Origin: Hypomyces perniciosus
Taxonomy: Eukaryota; Ascomycota; Sordariomycetes; Hypocreales; Hypocreaceae
Direction: 5' to 3'
Length of the DNA stretch: 64,000 nucleotides
Assembly: GCA_008477525.1 (NCBI GenBank)
Contig: SPDT01000004.1
Span: 4,650,001-4,714,000, forward strand
The notes under the pieces were generated by a model that saw only the letters and a list, made by a program, of their open reading frames with translations, was not told the origin of the DNA and did not search any database. The position numbers and the translations under genes are program-made. Each line of letters starts with the position of its first letter. Within the stretch, counting starts at the first letter, position 1. Of the stretch, positions 38,025 to 48,187 are shown piece by piece.

Positions 38025-40729
38025 AGCTAAAATTAAGGTTCTTTATAGGCTTACTTAAACTATCTTTACTGCTAAATTATATATTATAAACCTACAGGCT
38101 TTATTACAGGCTAATTTTATATAGTTTTAAAGAAAATAGCTTTTATTTATATAATATTAATAATATTTAATATTAATAATTAGCTTTAAATAGTTAATAA
38201 AAAAAGTATTTAATATATTATTATATAAAGGGTCTTTTATATTAATATTATTAATAGTACTTATTAAAATCAAAAGTCTTTCTTTAAATATATTACTTTT
38301 AATAGTAATATAATAATATTCTTTAGCTTTAAAGTTAATTACTTTTTCTTTTTTTAAAGGAGTTAAATTATTAAATTATTAAACTTTTTAAATAAAGTAT
38401 TTATTTAATCTTTAAGCTATAAAGTTATAGCTAGTTTTATAAACTTAGACTATTTTTCCTTTTATTTCTTTATCTGTAAGCTTAACTTTAATTTAAATAA
38501 ATCTAATAAATCTTTAATTTTAAATAATACTTTATTAAAATTTTAAAAATAAACTCTTTAAATATTAAACTTTATTACTATTTTATTATAAAAAAGCATT
38601 TAAACTTTAATATATATTAAATCTTTAAACTTATTAATTTTTTTAATCCCTTTAAGAGCTATTATTAATTCAAGCAGCTTTAATAGTATTACTTTTGCAA
38701 TCTTGTAAAAATATAGTGTTACTATCTTTTAACTTTTTTTATTAAACTTTTAATAAAGGTATTAATATTAAAGCAATTAATCTATTATAAATTATATTTT
38801 TATAAGTTTATAGTAATAAAGGTTTTAAAGTTATATTATATATAATTTTAATTATTTTTTATTATACTGCTTATAGTATTATATAAGCTCTTTTTTATTT
38901 TATCCTAACTAATATTCTTTTAATAAAACTTTACATTATTTTATATTTCTTTATTTTATAAATAATTCTAGGTATTTCCTTTAATCTTCAATTAAAATTC
39001 CTTAATCCTTTATTTTTAACTTATAGGTTTTTAAAAACGAAATATATTTTTATTATATAATATATTTATAAAATTAATCCCTATTAGTATCTTTATACTT
39101 TATATATTTTTAAAGGGTTAAATAAAAAAGAGGAACTTTTAAAATAGTAATTTCCCTTTTTCCGCTAAAAAGCTTAACCTTTCTTTAATTTCTATTATAA
39201 TATACATAAAAAGTATTAATATTAAGTTAAATATATAATTAAATAATTCTTTAAATTAAAAGGTTAAAGAAAAGGTTATATTTAATATTTTAATATAAAA
39301 AGCTTATTAATTTAATTTAAATGCTTTTACATTAAGTTAAAGTAAATTATTAAAGTTTTAATTACATAGTTTTTAAATAAACAAATACCTTTTCTTTTAT
39401 AAATTAAAGTTATTTAATTTAAATATTTAGCCTTTAAAAAAGTATTTTTTTAAATAAAAAAAGGATATATTCTTTTAATAAAGGAGCTATTCTAAGATAT
39501 TCTATTAAAGTAAAGAGTTCTTTTATTAAAAAAAAGGTTATATTTATTTATTTAAAATAAAGACATTAATTAACCTTTTAAAACTAATTTACTATATTAA
39601 TACTAATTATCAAATATTAAATTATTATTATTTTTTTATTTTCTTCAAATATCTTTAATATAAGTAAAGATAGCCTATATATTAAAGATTATAAAAGCAG
39701 TAAAAATAATACTTTTATTAAAAGTTAAAGAAACCTTAGCCAAGAATATTAGTAAAATTAAAATAAAGTCTTTATATTAAAAGATTAATTAATTAATATA
39801 TCTTTTATTAGCCCTTTATAGCTATTTTACCCATTAACCCCTTTATTAATAAACAACATAAAGGTTAAAATAATATATTATTAATTTAAAAAGGCTTCGG
39901 TTATATAATATTAACTATTTTACCTATGTATTCCCTTTTACTATAGTAACCAGCCTTTTAATATTTTTCCTTAAGATTTTAGCTCTTAATTTACAGGTAT
40001 TATTAATTAATAGTTTCTTAAAATTCCACTCTTTTATTATATTTTAATTCATTATATTTAAGTTAACTAATTTTAATATCGTTTTTAAAAAGTACTATTA
40101 ATTAACTTGCATTTATAAAGTCAGGTATTATATTAATCTATATTAAATAGTTATAAAAAAGGTTTTAAGCTGTTTCCTTTAATTAATTATTTTATATTTA
40201 TATAAAGATTTAATAAAGCTAGCCTATAATCCTATTAGTAGTTAAGTAAAGGTAGGTTTTAATAGCAGTATAAAAGTGCCTTTAATAATTACTTCTAAGG
40301 ATATAGTCCTTGAGATTTCCCCCTATCTCAGTTACTAGTTTTATTGAGGAGGAAATAATATGCCTAAATATATACAAAAACCAATAAAAGATAGCCCCTA
40401 GGACTAATATAAGAGCCATAAAGCTATCAGCCACTCAAGTAATTATTATTGCAGTAATAGCTAACTTAAGGCTGGATAAAGAGGAAGAAAAGAAAAGAAA
40501 GCTATCTTGGCTGCATTTCTAGCTATTAATACCCCCTTTTCCCTTAATTTAACTAGTTTTCCGACTATTTTTCTAGCCTTCCTAATTATGCCTAGCTCTC
40601 AGGATCTATTAGGGTGGTTATAGGTATATCAGTTACTCCCAACAAATTAGTCTTAAGGTAAAAGGCTAATGACTGTTGTAATATAACTCTGAATTACTTT
40701 GAGAGTTATTCCTAAAACGTTAATATAAA
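38025..40729. other. AT-rich stretch, with a less mutated island at its right end
   Basis: 38025-40290 is RIP-like DNA without recognisable content. 40291-40725 is much less mutated. On the minus strand it contains a purine tract (GAGATAGGGGGAAATC, about 40315-40330) that could precede an LTR, but no LTR pair was found. No convincing coding frame. Confidence 0.45.
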
Positions 40730-40960
40730 CTATATACCGCAATTTAATATAATATTATCGGGTATACTATAAAGGCAGTAAATCCTATTAATAAATATAT
40801 TAGCCAGCTCTTTTATTAATAGTAAAGTAATAGGTATAAAATAATATATTTTTATAAAGCAGTAAAGTACTATTAGTAAATGCTTATAGGTAATATATAG
40901 CGGCAGGATTCAGGCAGTAGTATAATATAGTTGTTAAAATAATAAGGTTATACTAAACTT
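40730..40960 (-). mobile_element. Ty3 integrase fragment, third copy
   Basis: It is a close match to 1100-1320 in the same orientation (shared blocks around CCTATTAATAAATATATTAG and GTAGTATAATATAGTT) and to 6640-6850 in inverse orientation. It is a short, broken piece of the same Ty3 family, less RIP-mutated than the other two at several sites (for example GCGGCAGGATTCAGGCAG). Confidence 0.6.
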
Positions 40961-41099
40961 TATTTAAGTGCAGCTTCAAGGAAGATATACCTAACGCAGT
41001 AATAAGGAAACGACTAAGAGTCTTTGGGTTAACAATAAATAAACAATTAAATTATAACTAAACTAATAGCTAAAAAGCTATAGACTATTTAGTATATAT

Positions 41100-41969
41100 G
41101 CGGCTGGTGTAGAAGTGATTGTATGAACAATAGCTTTGTCTTCTACAACAGTCCTCCGACCGAATAATAGGTATGTAGTGGCAGAATTGGGTTTATGGCC
41201 GCATTCCTATTTTCCGCAAAATTCATTTATATAGGAAATCGGCCAAATCGACTCACGGCCATACAAACAGGAAACCATTTTGGTCAGATTTTTCACAATA
41301 GCCATTGTGCCCATTACATTAAGTCTAGGGTAGGCGGGGTAGTTGGTCCTAGCTTAATTGTTATTGTTGAAGATAATAGAAATTTCTTGACTTACACCGA
41401 AGTTCCTCCGGAACTCGGTCCTAGCGTCGGGCCTAATTCTGGGTCTAGCCAGAATAGGAAGGTTATTTAATTATACTGAAATCCTTGCTTTTTAGCCCTC
41501 CTTTTTAATATAGTCTACCCCCTAAATATTTTATTAGCATATACTTTAACCTGCTTTTATAAAGGTATATACCCTTTTATTAATCGCCTATAAATAAATT
41601 ATTAATTACTAATATAGTTAAAATAATAATATTTAATAAAATATTAGAAATAAAATTATAAATAAATAAATAAAAATTATAGATAATTTAAAGAATTAAA
41701 AGTTTTAGCCTTTTTCTATTAATTTTTTTTCTTTAAAATAAATTTTTGTTAAGGCTATAAGCAGTAGTTATATTCTTCTAGATCAGTACTTTTAGGTATA
41801 GAGGAAACCCTTGCCTTAGTATATTCTTTATCTTTAAGATCTAGTCCCTTAATGTACTATTAATCGCGGGGAGGGCTTTTTATTGGCTAAAAACCGCCTA
41901 AGAGGTATACGCTAATAAAACATTCAGGGGGTAGACTGTATAAATAGTGGCATTAAGTTAATGGCTCCT
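41100..41969. other. transition zone, no recognised gene
   Basis: 41100-41500 has near-normal composition. It contains an imperfect hairpin at 41108-41147 (TGTAGAAG...CTTCTACA, with a nested ATTGT/ACAAT). A 91-codon frame at 41195-41470 has no recognisable family. The minus strand shows TGTTGTAGAAG after a purine-rich GGTCGGAGGAC, which might be an LTR start. 41500-41969 is again AT-rich. Nothing is firmly assigned. Confidence 0.4.
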
Positions 41970-42052
41970 AACGTCCTATTGCCTAGATGTAGATTTATGT
42001 AACTAGCTTACTTAGTGGACGTAAATAATAAAATAAACAAACAAAAACAAAC
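41970..42052 (+). mobile_element. 3' end of a LINE, plus strand, with CAAA-type tail
   Basis: Reverse complement of the 3' end of the LINE at 50925: both share TTATTTACGTCCACTA and the segment CCTATTGCCTA in the same relative places. It ends in an A/C-rich tail (AAACAAACAAAAACAAAC, about 42034-42052). This fragment is less RIP-mutated than the other copies. It is 5'-truncated, with its left border approximate. The tail abuts the coding sequence of an NmrA-like gene at 42053. Confidence 0.7.
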
Positions 42053-42232
42053 CTGCACGCCGGTAATCCCAAGAATAATGGCGAGCCTTGACATCTTGTG
42101 TTGACAAGGGCTGACAGCTAAGCAACTAAGGGGAGATGGACTTTGAGAGAAGGTGTTATTTGGTACGAAAGAGATTTGTTCCTCTGACGGATTTTGAACG
42201 ACAGACTTGCTCGGCATAATCTGACTGTTCAT
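42053..42232 (-). pseudogene. 5' stub of an NmrA-like gene cut by a LINE
   Basis: The minus strand encodes a leader and then MSRLAIILGITGVQ, the glycine-rich NAD(P)-binding start of NmrA-like proteins (GxxGxxG Rossmann motif), and stops at the codon for Gln at 42053, where the LINE tail begins. Members of this family are dinucleotide-sensing regulators or reductases of roughly 300 residues, so more than 80 percent is missing. Two starts are possible: Met at 42232 or the family-typical Met at 42094. The last bases read CAG followed by GT from the tail, so the insertion may coincide with an intron donor. I saw no remainder of the gene elsewhere in the window. It is divergent from the SDR gene at 42745. 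Confidence 0.6.
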
Positions 42233-42744
42233 TTTCTTTTCCTGGAGGATTACAAATTCTATACTCTGTTAAACACGATTAGCATAATAAATTTCTTCAC
42301 CTCGACATAGATTACGCACATCTTCTGTAATCCTGAGGGGGTGGATGCTCCAATAGGTGGCATGGCCTCGTAATGAGCCAATCACGAAAGTTAGGCTAAA
42401 GTAAGTACGCGAGGGACCAATATCCCAATTTGGATTAAGCTATTCTGGGGCCATTTTCCTTTCCTGGAAACCGGCTTGATCATGTACTTTTTCTATGTGT
42501 AATGACTCCGCGACGACTTCAAGGCTTGAGCGAAAGTTAGAAGTCCACGTAATTTGTAATATGAAAGACATGAATTTGTAATACAGAAATATCTCGCATG
42601 ATGCAATTGTAATGCTGTATTAAAAGACGTTCGCTCCCATCAAGTCTGGTCTCACACCTCTACATCGAATCTTTGAGCCCATCACGAGCAGATCAAACAT
42701 ACCAGCGTCAATCATCATCAGTTTTGTCCCACATACAAGGCAAG
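42233..42744. promoter_or_regulatory. divergent intergenic region, NmrA-like stub and SDR gene
   Basis: About 510 bp between the two starts. It contains two CCAAT pentamers (42378-42382 and 42417-42421), the binding sequence of the fungal CCAAT complex, and C/T-rich leader sequence before 42745. A frame open upstream of the SDR start (from 42673) lacks family similarity and is treated as leader. Confidence 0.4.
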
Positions 42745-43702
42745 ATGTCTTCATATGATGGGCTTTCGCTTGCCAATAAAGTGGCCATTGTTACCGGATC
42801 TGGCAGAGAAAACGGTATTGGTGCCGCCATTGCTCTCACCTTGGCCCGCGCTGGAGCGAGTGTGACTATCAATTATGTCTCCGAGTCCTCTGCCTCGCGC
42901 GCTGCCGAGGTTTGCTCAAAAAACGAGTCCGCTGTCGGAAAGGGCAAGGTTATCGCCGTGCAGGCGGACGTATCAGCACGAGATGGGAGTAAAAAAATCG
43001 TGGATGAGACCCTTAACCGCTTAGAGGTTGATCACATTGACATCATCGGTAAGTGCAGTGTTACTTTGGCTACTTCCAAATTGCTGACAATCTGCCCTCC
43101 CAAGTGAACAACGCGTCTTTCGTTTCGTACGGAACCATACTCGACAGCAAACCCGAGGATATCATGAAGACGTTTCAAGTCGCAGTCGTCGGCCCCATAC
43201 TCCTTCTTCAAGCAGCCTACCCCCATATGCCCCACCACGGACGCATCATCAACATTGGAAGTGTGGCATCTAAGCTAGGGTTCTTCCAGACGCCCATTTA
43301 TGCCTCAGCTAAGGCAGCTATGGATCAGCTGACTTTCACTATGGCCCGTGAGGTGAGTCCTTCCGTCTCCCTGACTCACATGTCAGAGATGCTATATAGC
43401 CTAAGTGCACGAGATAAGCGACTTGAAGGGATAATATCCTGACTAAATTCATGTAGATTGGACGCGATGGAAAGAATATTACGGTGAACACCGTTGCGCC
43501 GGGTCCTGTTTTGACGGACTCACTGCCACCAATACCAGAAGTGGAACCAGTGAAGGACTATCTTGTTTCCATGACGAGAGCTGAGGATAGAGTCGGAACG
43601 GTTGAGGATATCGCAGATGCTGTTCTCCTTCTAGCGTGTGAGAAGAGCCGCTGGATCACTGGGCAGTTCATTTCGGTTAGTGGAGGTATCAATGGAGGTT
43701 AG
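42745..43702 (+). CDS. short-chain dehydrogenase/reductase (three exons)
   Basis: Exons 42745-43048, 43105-43352 and 43457-43702 join in frame to 265 residues, the usual length of a classical SDR. The introns are 56 and 104 bp with GT/AG borders and branch-like TGCTGAC and GACTAAA. The protein starts MSSYDGLSLANKVAIVTG. The cofactor loop reads TGSGRENGIG, with five residues between TG and GIG instead of three. It also has NNAS at residues 103-106, catalytic Ser154, Tyr167 and Lys171 (YASAK), and the NTVAPGPVLTD segment that follows in this family. It should be an NAD(P)-dependent oxidoreductase of the FabG/tetrahydroxynaphthalene-reductase-like type, probably cytosolic, with unknown substrate. 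It faces the regulator gene tail to tail with 152 bp between stops. Confidence 0.88.
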
Positions 43703-43854
43703 GCCGCCGAGGCCGTCTGCGTCTAACTCGGGAGGACCAGAAAAATCGACATGATAGTCATGCATTCATAGTTTAGTAGTCTCCGGATAGCGTGATACTT
43801 GCAGCTTTACCTATGATACTATGATTTTTTACTACCAAACTGTAAAATGTCCCG

Positions 43855-45575
43855 TCAGAGCCCAGCCTCATTGACCAAAGTAGCTTGCTGCATGATATCA
43901 TGTGCTAAATTGTCTGCAAATGGCGATTCCAGGGCATCCACCCACAGTGTTTCTTTTGCGGCTTCCAGCATGCCATTTGCGAACAGACCGTCCATCGCGG
44001 ACACATCCCTCAGAATCTCACGTATGTAAACCTCTCTTTCACCACGACCTTGCAGTACGGCAGCGGTAACAAGGCTCCAAACCTTGAGCTCATGATGCTC
44101 GCCGCCCAAACTCCTCGAATGCAGTGTCACAAACCGACCGAAGCTGCTCTGCAGCGCAGCCCGTTCGCTTGCTAAGAACGAAAACCTTTCCTTGAGCGTT
44201 GACATGAGTATAAGACACACCAGTCGCACCATCTCTCTTGCGATAAGATCCTTGGAATTCGACTCTATGCTAAAATTGTTTGGGAGCCTAGGCATAGACA
44301 GCAAGAAGTGCAGACAGGGACCTATTAAGGTAAGTGCGTCGATGTCGCGCTGCCAGAACGAGGGGGAGTGGCTATTGAGATTCACTACATCAGCAACTGA
44401 AGATACCATTTTCAGGGCTTCGACAGCGGGAGCAAGATCATGCGACTTTTGCTGTAATGTAAGAAGTAGCGCTTGCAGTCTAGCCGGCACTTCTCTAACA
44501 GATCTCATTGGCACAGGAAGATCTAGAGGAAGAGGGAATTGAGGGAAAGAGTCAAATATCATAGCGCCAGTTAGATCGTCTCTAGGCTTTTGTCAGGCAC
44601 CTCCGTATTCGATTCAATAAGCAATGGCACTCACAGCAGGATTATCATGTTCATGCGGTGTCCTAAATCGGCAAACCCGCCACGGGCTTTCCAGATAAGG
44701 CTCAGGCCATGCATATGGACCCTCCAGCTGTCCCAATTATGGTGTCTCGCCTGTCCACTGATGTTATTTCACATGTAACAATATCTAACTATGGTGGGGG
44801 CATACACTGAGGCAGATGTGTGCCAAGATATTGGCAATTGTTCCTTTAGTCATGCTTTCCGCAACGTCATTGAGACGCCGTCTTAGATGCATAAGGGATA
44901 GCGAATAATGCTTCATGACCTCGGGACTGTTAACAAGGTCATCATTTACCTTGACGGAACCCCACCAGTGGGCAGCGTTCCCAAGAGTCACATGAAAGGC
45001 GCCAGTGTCGGACAAGGATATCTCAAACCAGACGGCCCGGAATGGCAGATAGAAATGAGTGGCCTCGTTGGCTAATATCAACATATTAACGGAGTTGCCG
45101 GGTGAATTTCAGAGAATGGACTACATCTCTCACCGAAGCGCACAAGTTCAAGCACACGCATGTCACCCTCAATGGGGAAACTACCAAGAGGAGCCAGCGA
45201 TCGACTGGGGGAACTGCTATTTGCATCCCCCATCCGGAATAATGATGCCTCGTTACGAACAATTTCCTGTGAAAATGATCGAGTGACTGGCGGAGTTGTC
45301 TTCGTCTCCTTGGAGCGTGGGCGGCGACGTTGTCTTCCGATGTCCTTCATTACATGGCGACGGATTTCTGTTTGAACGCATTTGTGCCGACGAACATCGT
45401 CCGGATGAGACATGTTGACGAACTTGAGACCCCCGATGGCGGCAGACACTTGTGAATATGCCGGCCGACATCTCAGTGGCCGTGGTCGTTCCAAGGAGGA
45501 GGCAGCATGAATCCCTCTTTCAACCTCCTTATCTCCCTGTTTCGCCTCGCCGCCCTCTCGATGTAGTGTCGCCAT
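43855..45575 (-). CDS. fungal-specific transcription factor domain protein (PF11951-like), four exons
   Basis: Exons (minus) 45575-45134, 45071-44806, 44750-44635 and 44581-43855 join to 516 residues. Introns are 62, 55 and 53 bp with GT/AG borders. Near the N-terminus the stretch LKFVNMSHPDD and then EIRRHVMKDIGRQRRRPRS match the conserved opening of this regulator family. The middle has the FHVTLGNAAHWW and HMHGLSLIWKARGG segments typical of its helical domain. No Zn2Cys6 cluster is encoded, which is common in this family, so DNA binding is not shown. The start at 45575 is the longest option, and family members often begin shortly before the FVN.SHPDD block. A role in controlling neighbouring genes is only inferred from position. 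The gene is convergent with the SDR. Confidence 0.8.
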
Positions 45576-46386
45576 TTTTGACTAATCGCCGGAATACTTC
45601 GATGCTGGGGATGGTGCAGTTCGAGGCGTAGATAGAACAGTGGGCAAGAAAGCCTACAGCGCGTATCCCGATATAAAACGCCCTAGTATTTTATTGTGAG
45701 AGTTGATTAATAATACATATGTGGGTCAACGCAATTTCAACCAGCAGGCAGGTCCAATTAATGCCTTGCGAGTGGGGACCTCCGATGCGAATGAATCTTA
45801 GTCCCAAGTTCCCCAACATCAGATCGACATCACGACGCATTAATAATAATTCACCCCTCCCCTATCTCTTAAAAGACTGGCACATACCTAACCTTTTCCC
45901 TTAAATGCATTATCTACTATTATGGATCCAACTTCAATCTCTAAGCTCGCAAAAAAAAAAATTCATGCTCTAGCCATGGATTTTCGCATATCAGACACCT
46001 TTCTCGGACACTATCACCTTTACCTGAGGTAAAATCCATAGATGACATGTCACAAACCTCAAGTCAAGGATGCCAAATTCAAGATACGTAGGGAAAGGGA
46101 CTGTTGATATGATATAACCAGGTTATTTTCTTAGACTTTTAAAGTCGTAAGCTCATCTCACTATACTAAGGTAATGAACGTGATGTTAGGCATGCATAAA
46201 TGCACGACCTAAGGAAAAGAGGTGACCACATTTTATTCCTCCGTTGCATCGACCGATTTCCAGTCTTGTCCATCCTGAAGATCCATCCCTTTCGTATGCG
46301 GAATTCTTATCCAAGCCACTCCCTAGAGAGCTTGGGCCCCGACCCATATGACCGCGAATACCGACCACAGGTCCCACCAGCGTCGT
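45576..46386. other. intergenic, no gene recognised
   Basis: About 0.8 kb of ordinary composition upstream of the regulator. A TATAAAA sequence at 45672-45678 is on the plus strand but no convincing gene follows it. An A10 run lies at about 45951-45960. Small open frames here lack family features. Confidence 0.5.
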
Positions 46387-46795
46387 CTAATTGTCATCGA
46401 ATTTGACCGTGGCGTCGCCGAAGGCAAGGCAGGTTTGCTTGGATTGGGACTTCTTTATCGTAGGTTAGTATTTGTACTCGTAAAAGAAGACAATTCGAAG
46501 GGGGAAGAGCCAAGGTGGCTCACGGAGAGTATACCTGCTAGGCCTAGCTGTTACAGCAAGCGACGATGCTGTTGCATACATTTTTGAAGTTCGAGCATGA
46601 GAAGACAGCAGCGTTGCTGTTTTTGTCCGCGGAGACATTGCAGCAATAAGGGCTGCCAGTAGAGCAGTTAATATTGGAGACCTGGACACTATTAATGTTA
46701 GGCTGCTGGGGCTTTTGAGGCTTCGGGGGTTGCTATGGGGAGGCAAGAACGCCGGAGGCAGCGACGAGAAGAGCAACGATAGTGGTAAACTGCAT
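46387..46795 (-). pseudogene. hydrophobin-like pseudogene with three CAG-to-TAG stops
   Basis: The minus strand from ATG 46795 encodes a clear signal peptide (MQFTTIVALLVAASGVLASP), a Pro/Gln-rich spacer, then cysteines in hydrophobin order: NC..YCC...SC...VC...ACC. After an intron (donor at 46534, classic TACTAAC branch site, acceptor at about 46437-46455), the last exon reads CLAFGDATVKFDDN and stops at 46387. Three TAG codons interrupt the frame, one after ASP and two in the segment just before the intron. All three can be read as CAG changed by one C-to-T at a CpA site, the RIP change. Codon context, splice sites and the eight cysteines are otherwise intact, so inactivation looks recent. 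Hydrophobins are secreted amphipathic coat proteins. Confidence 0.7.
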
Positions 46796-47592
46796 TTTGC
46801 TGAGGTTATTGGTGATCTGGAAAATATCCAAAAGAGTGAGGAGTGAATCAGATAATTGGAGTTGTTTGGAGCTTGTTGTTTAGTGTGATTGTTGCGGTGG
46901 ATGAGATGATGTGAGAGTAGAGGTGGGAGGATAACCTTCTTATACTTGGTAGAAGTCTCAGAAGTCTATGCCCACGCAAGTAAACATAGTTCAAAACAAG
47001 TGAACCGCAGCTCCGTGAGACAAATGTTTGCACGATGATGATCACCATTCGTAACAGTTTGATAATATTGTTATCTCATCCAATATTTTACCTAGCTACA
47101 TATCCATTTAAATTCAGCTGAAGTTAGGTCAAGCAACTTTACGAACGACCTTCCTATATTAAGACCCTCGAGGCTTGATGTTACCTCAGGCTCAAAGGCA
47201 GGATATCAATCAGTTCGCCAACCCACCATCAAGGCGCTCGTAATATGCAGGACAAATGCAAAGTCTTAATTGTATACGTTAATTTGATCCCTCAACTGCT
47301 AAATAGCGTTTCAATTCTATCTAGATTATTACGTGGCCCATCTCAGCCGATGTCTCATCTATAGAGCCATCCCATGGTAGCCGGTCTAGTCGTTTTAGAA
47401 GAACAAGGTCGACAAAGCTGATAAAACAGCGTCTTCAAATACCAGCCATTTCCCACTTCATATGCCTCCTAGTACATCACTACTTCATAGATTTGAGCAC
47501 TCTCCCTTCTTATCCCATCCCTCACTTTGACTTTTACTAGCCTTCAAACCTACAGAGGTGCTCGCTTTAGCCATTCGCTCCATCGCCCCGCC
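46796..47592. promoter_or_regulatory. divergent intergenic region of the two hydrophobin-like genes
   Basis: About 800 bp between the starts of the pseudogene (minus) and the intact hydrophobin-like gene (plus). The plus-side leader before 47593 is C/T-rich (about 47500-47590), typical of well-expressed fungal genes. No specific operator is claimed. Confidence 0.4.
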
Positions 47593-48187
47593 ATGATGTA
47601 TCGCTTCGCTGTCTTCTTTAGCTTTGCTGCCCTACAAGGCGCTTTCGCGTCCCCGGTTCGTGAGACAGTATCCGAAGTTCAACCCAGCGCTATCGAGCCA
47701 AGGATTCCAACGGCCCTCGACATGCCATTTCCTGCTCTTCCAGTGCGACGCAAGGGTAGGTTCAGTGATTAACCAATTCTACAACCATGTATGTGGTTGA
47801 CAAAACGCAACATCACAATTTTAGCCTCCAATAACTGCCCCGGAACCCAGCAGACAAACCTTTGCTCTTCCGGAAGTCCGTATTGCTGTTCCGGCGATGG
47901 AAAGGGAGGTCTATGGCTACATTCTATACCAGACATAACGTTGAAAGCCAAAGGCGGGGACTCAGCAGTTTCCTTAGGTCACGTCTGCTCAAATACTACC
48001 GCTTGCGCGCAGACTGTCATATGCTGCAACAACAACAATGGGGTAGGTCGAACCAGCCTTTCACTCTGAATCACCAAGTCTTATATCTATATTAAGGTCC
48101 TAACAAGCTGACAATGTATAGTTCCAGATCTGCATCGGTAATATCGATTTCAACATGCCAATTACTATCAACGTCTATGAACATTGA
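47593..48187 (+). CDS. hydrophobin-like secreted cysteine-rich protein (three exons)
   Basis: Exons 47593-47755, 47825-48042 and 48122-48187 join to 148 residues, with introns of 69 and 79 bp. The N-terminus (MMYRFAVFFSFAALQGAFAS) is a signal peptide. A 35-residue propeptide-like region with a basic end (VRRK) precedes the cysteine domain: C59, C68, C75-C76, C109, C115, C121-C122, C131. Omitting C59, this is the C-CC-C-C-CC-C order of hydrophobins, with gaps 6, 32, 5, 5 and 8. The gap of 5 between the fourth and fifth cysteine is shorter than in standard class I proteins, so it is called hydrophobin-like. The tail CIGNIDFNMPITINV fits the last beta strand. The expected role is self-assembly on the cell or spore surface. 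The second Met (47596) is an equally possible start. Confidence 0.8.

Larger units (their letters stand above)
1..41100. other. AT-rich, RIP-degraded repeat block
   Basis: The whole stretch is overwhelmingly A+T with TpA in great excess and CpA/TpG rare, while recognisable retrotransposon reading frames are broken mostly by TAA and TAG codons where the families carry Gln, Trp or Arg. This is the signature of repeat-induced point mutation (C-to-T on either strand at CpA), known from Pezizomycotina. Several less mutated islands stand out: about 420-530, 8021-8192, 12205-12941, 32280-32460, 32649-32810, 37059-38016, 40291-40725 and 41100-41500. No intact host gene was found here. Confidence 0.9.

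Noticed and set aside
41195..41470. 91-codon open frame in the transition zone
   Set aside because: No domain, no splice-consistent continuation, low-complexity-free but unfamiliar sequence; chance frame is more likely.
46200..46406. Plus-strand frame overlapping the end of the hydrophobin pseudogene
   Set aside because: It lies opposite the well-supported last exon of the pseudogene and shows no family features.
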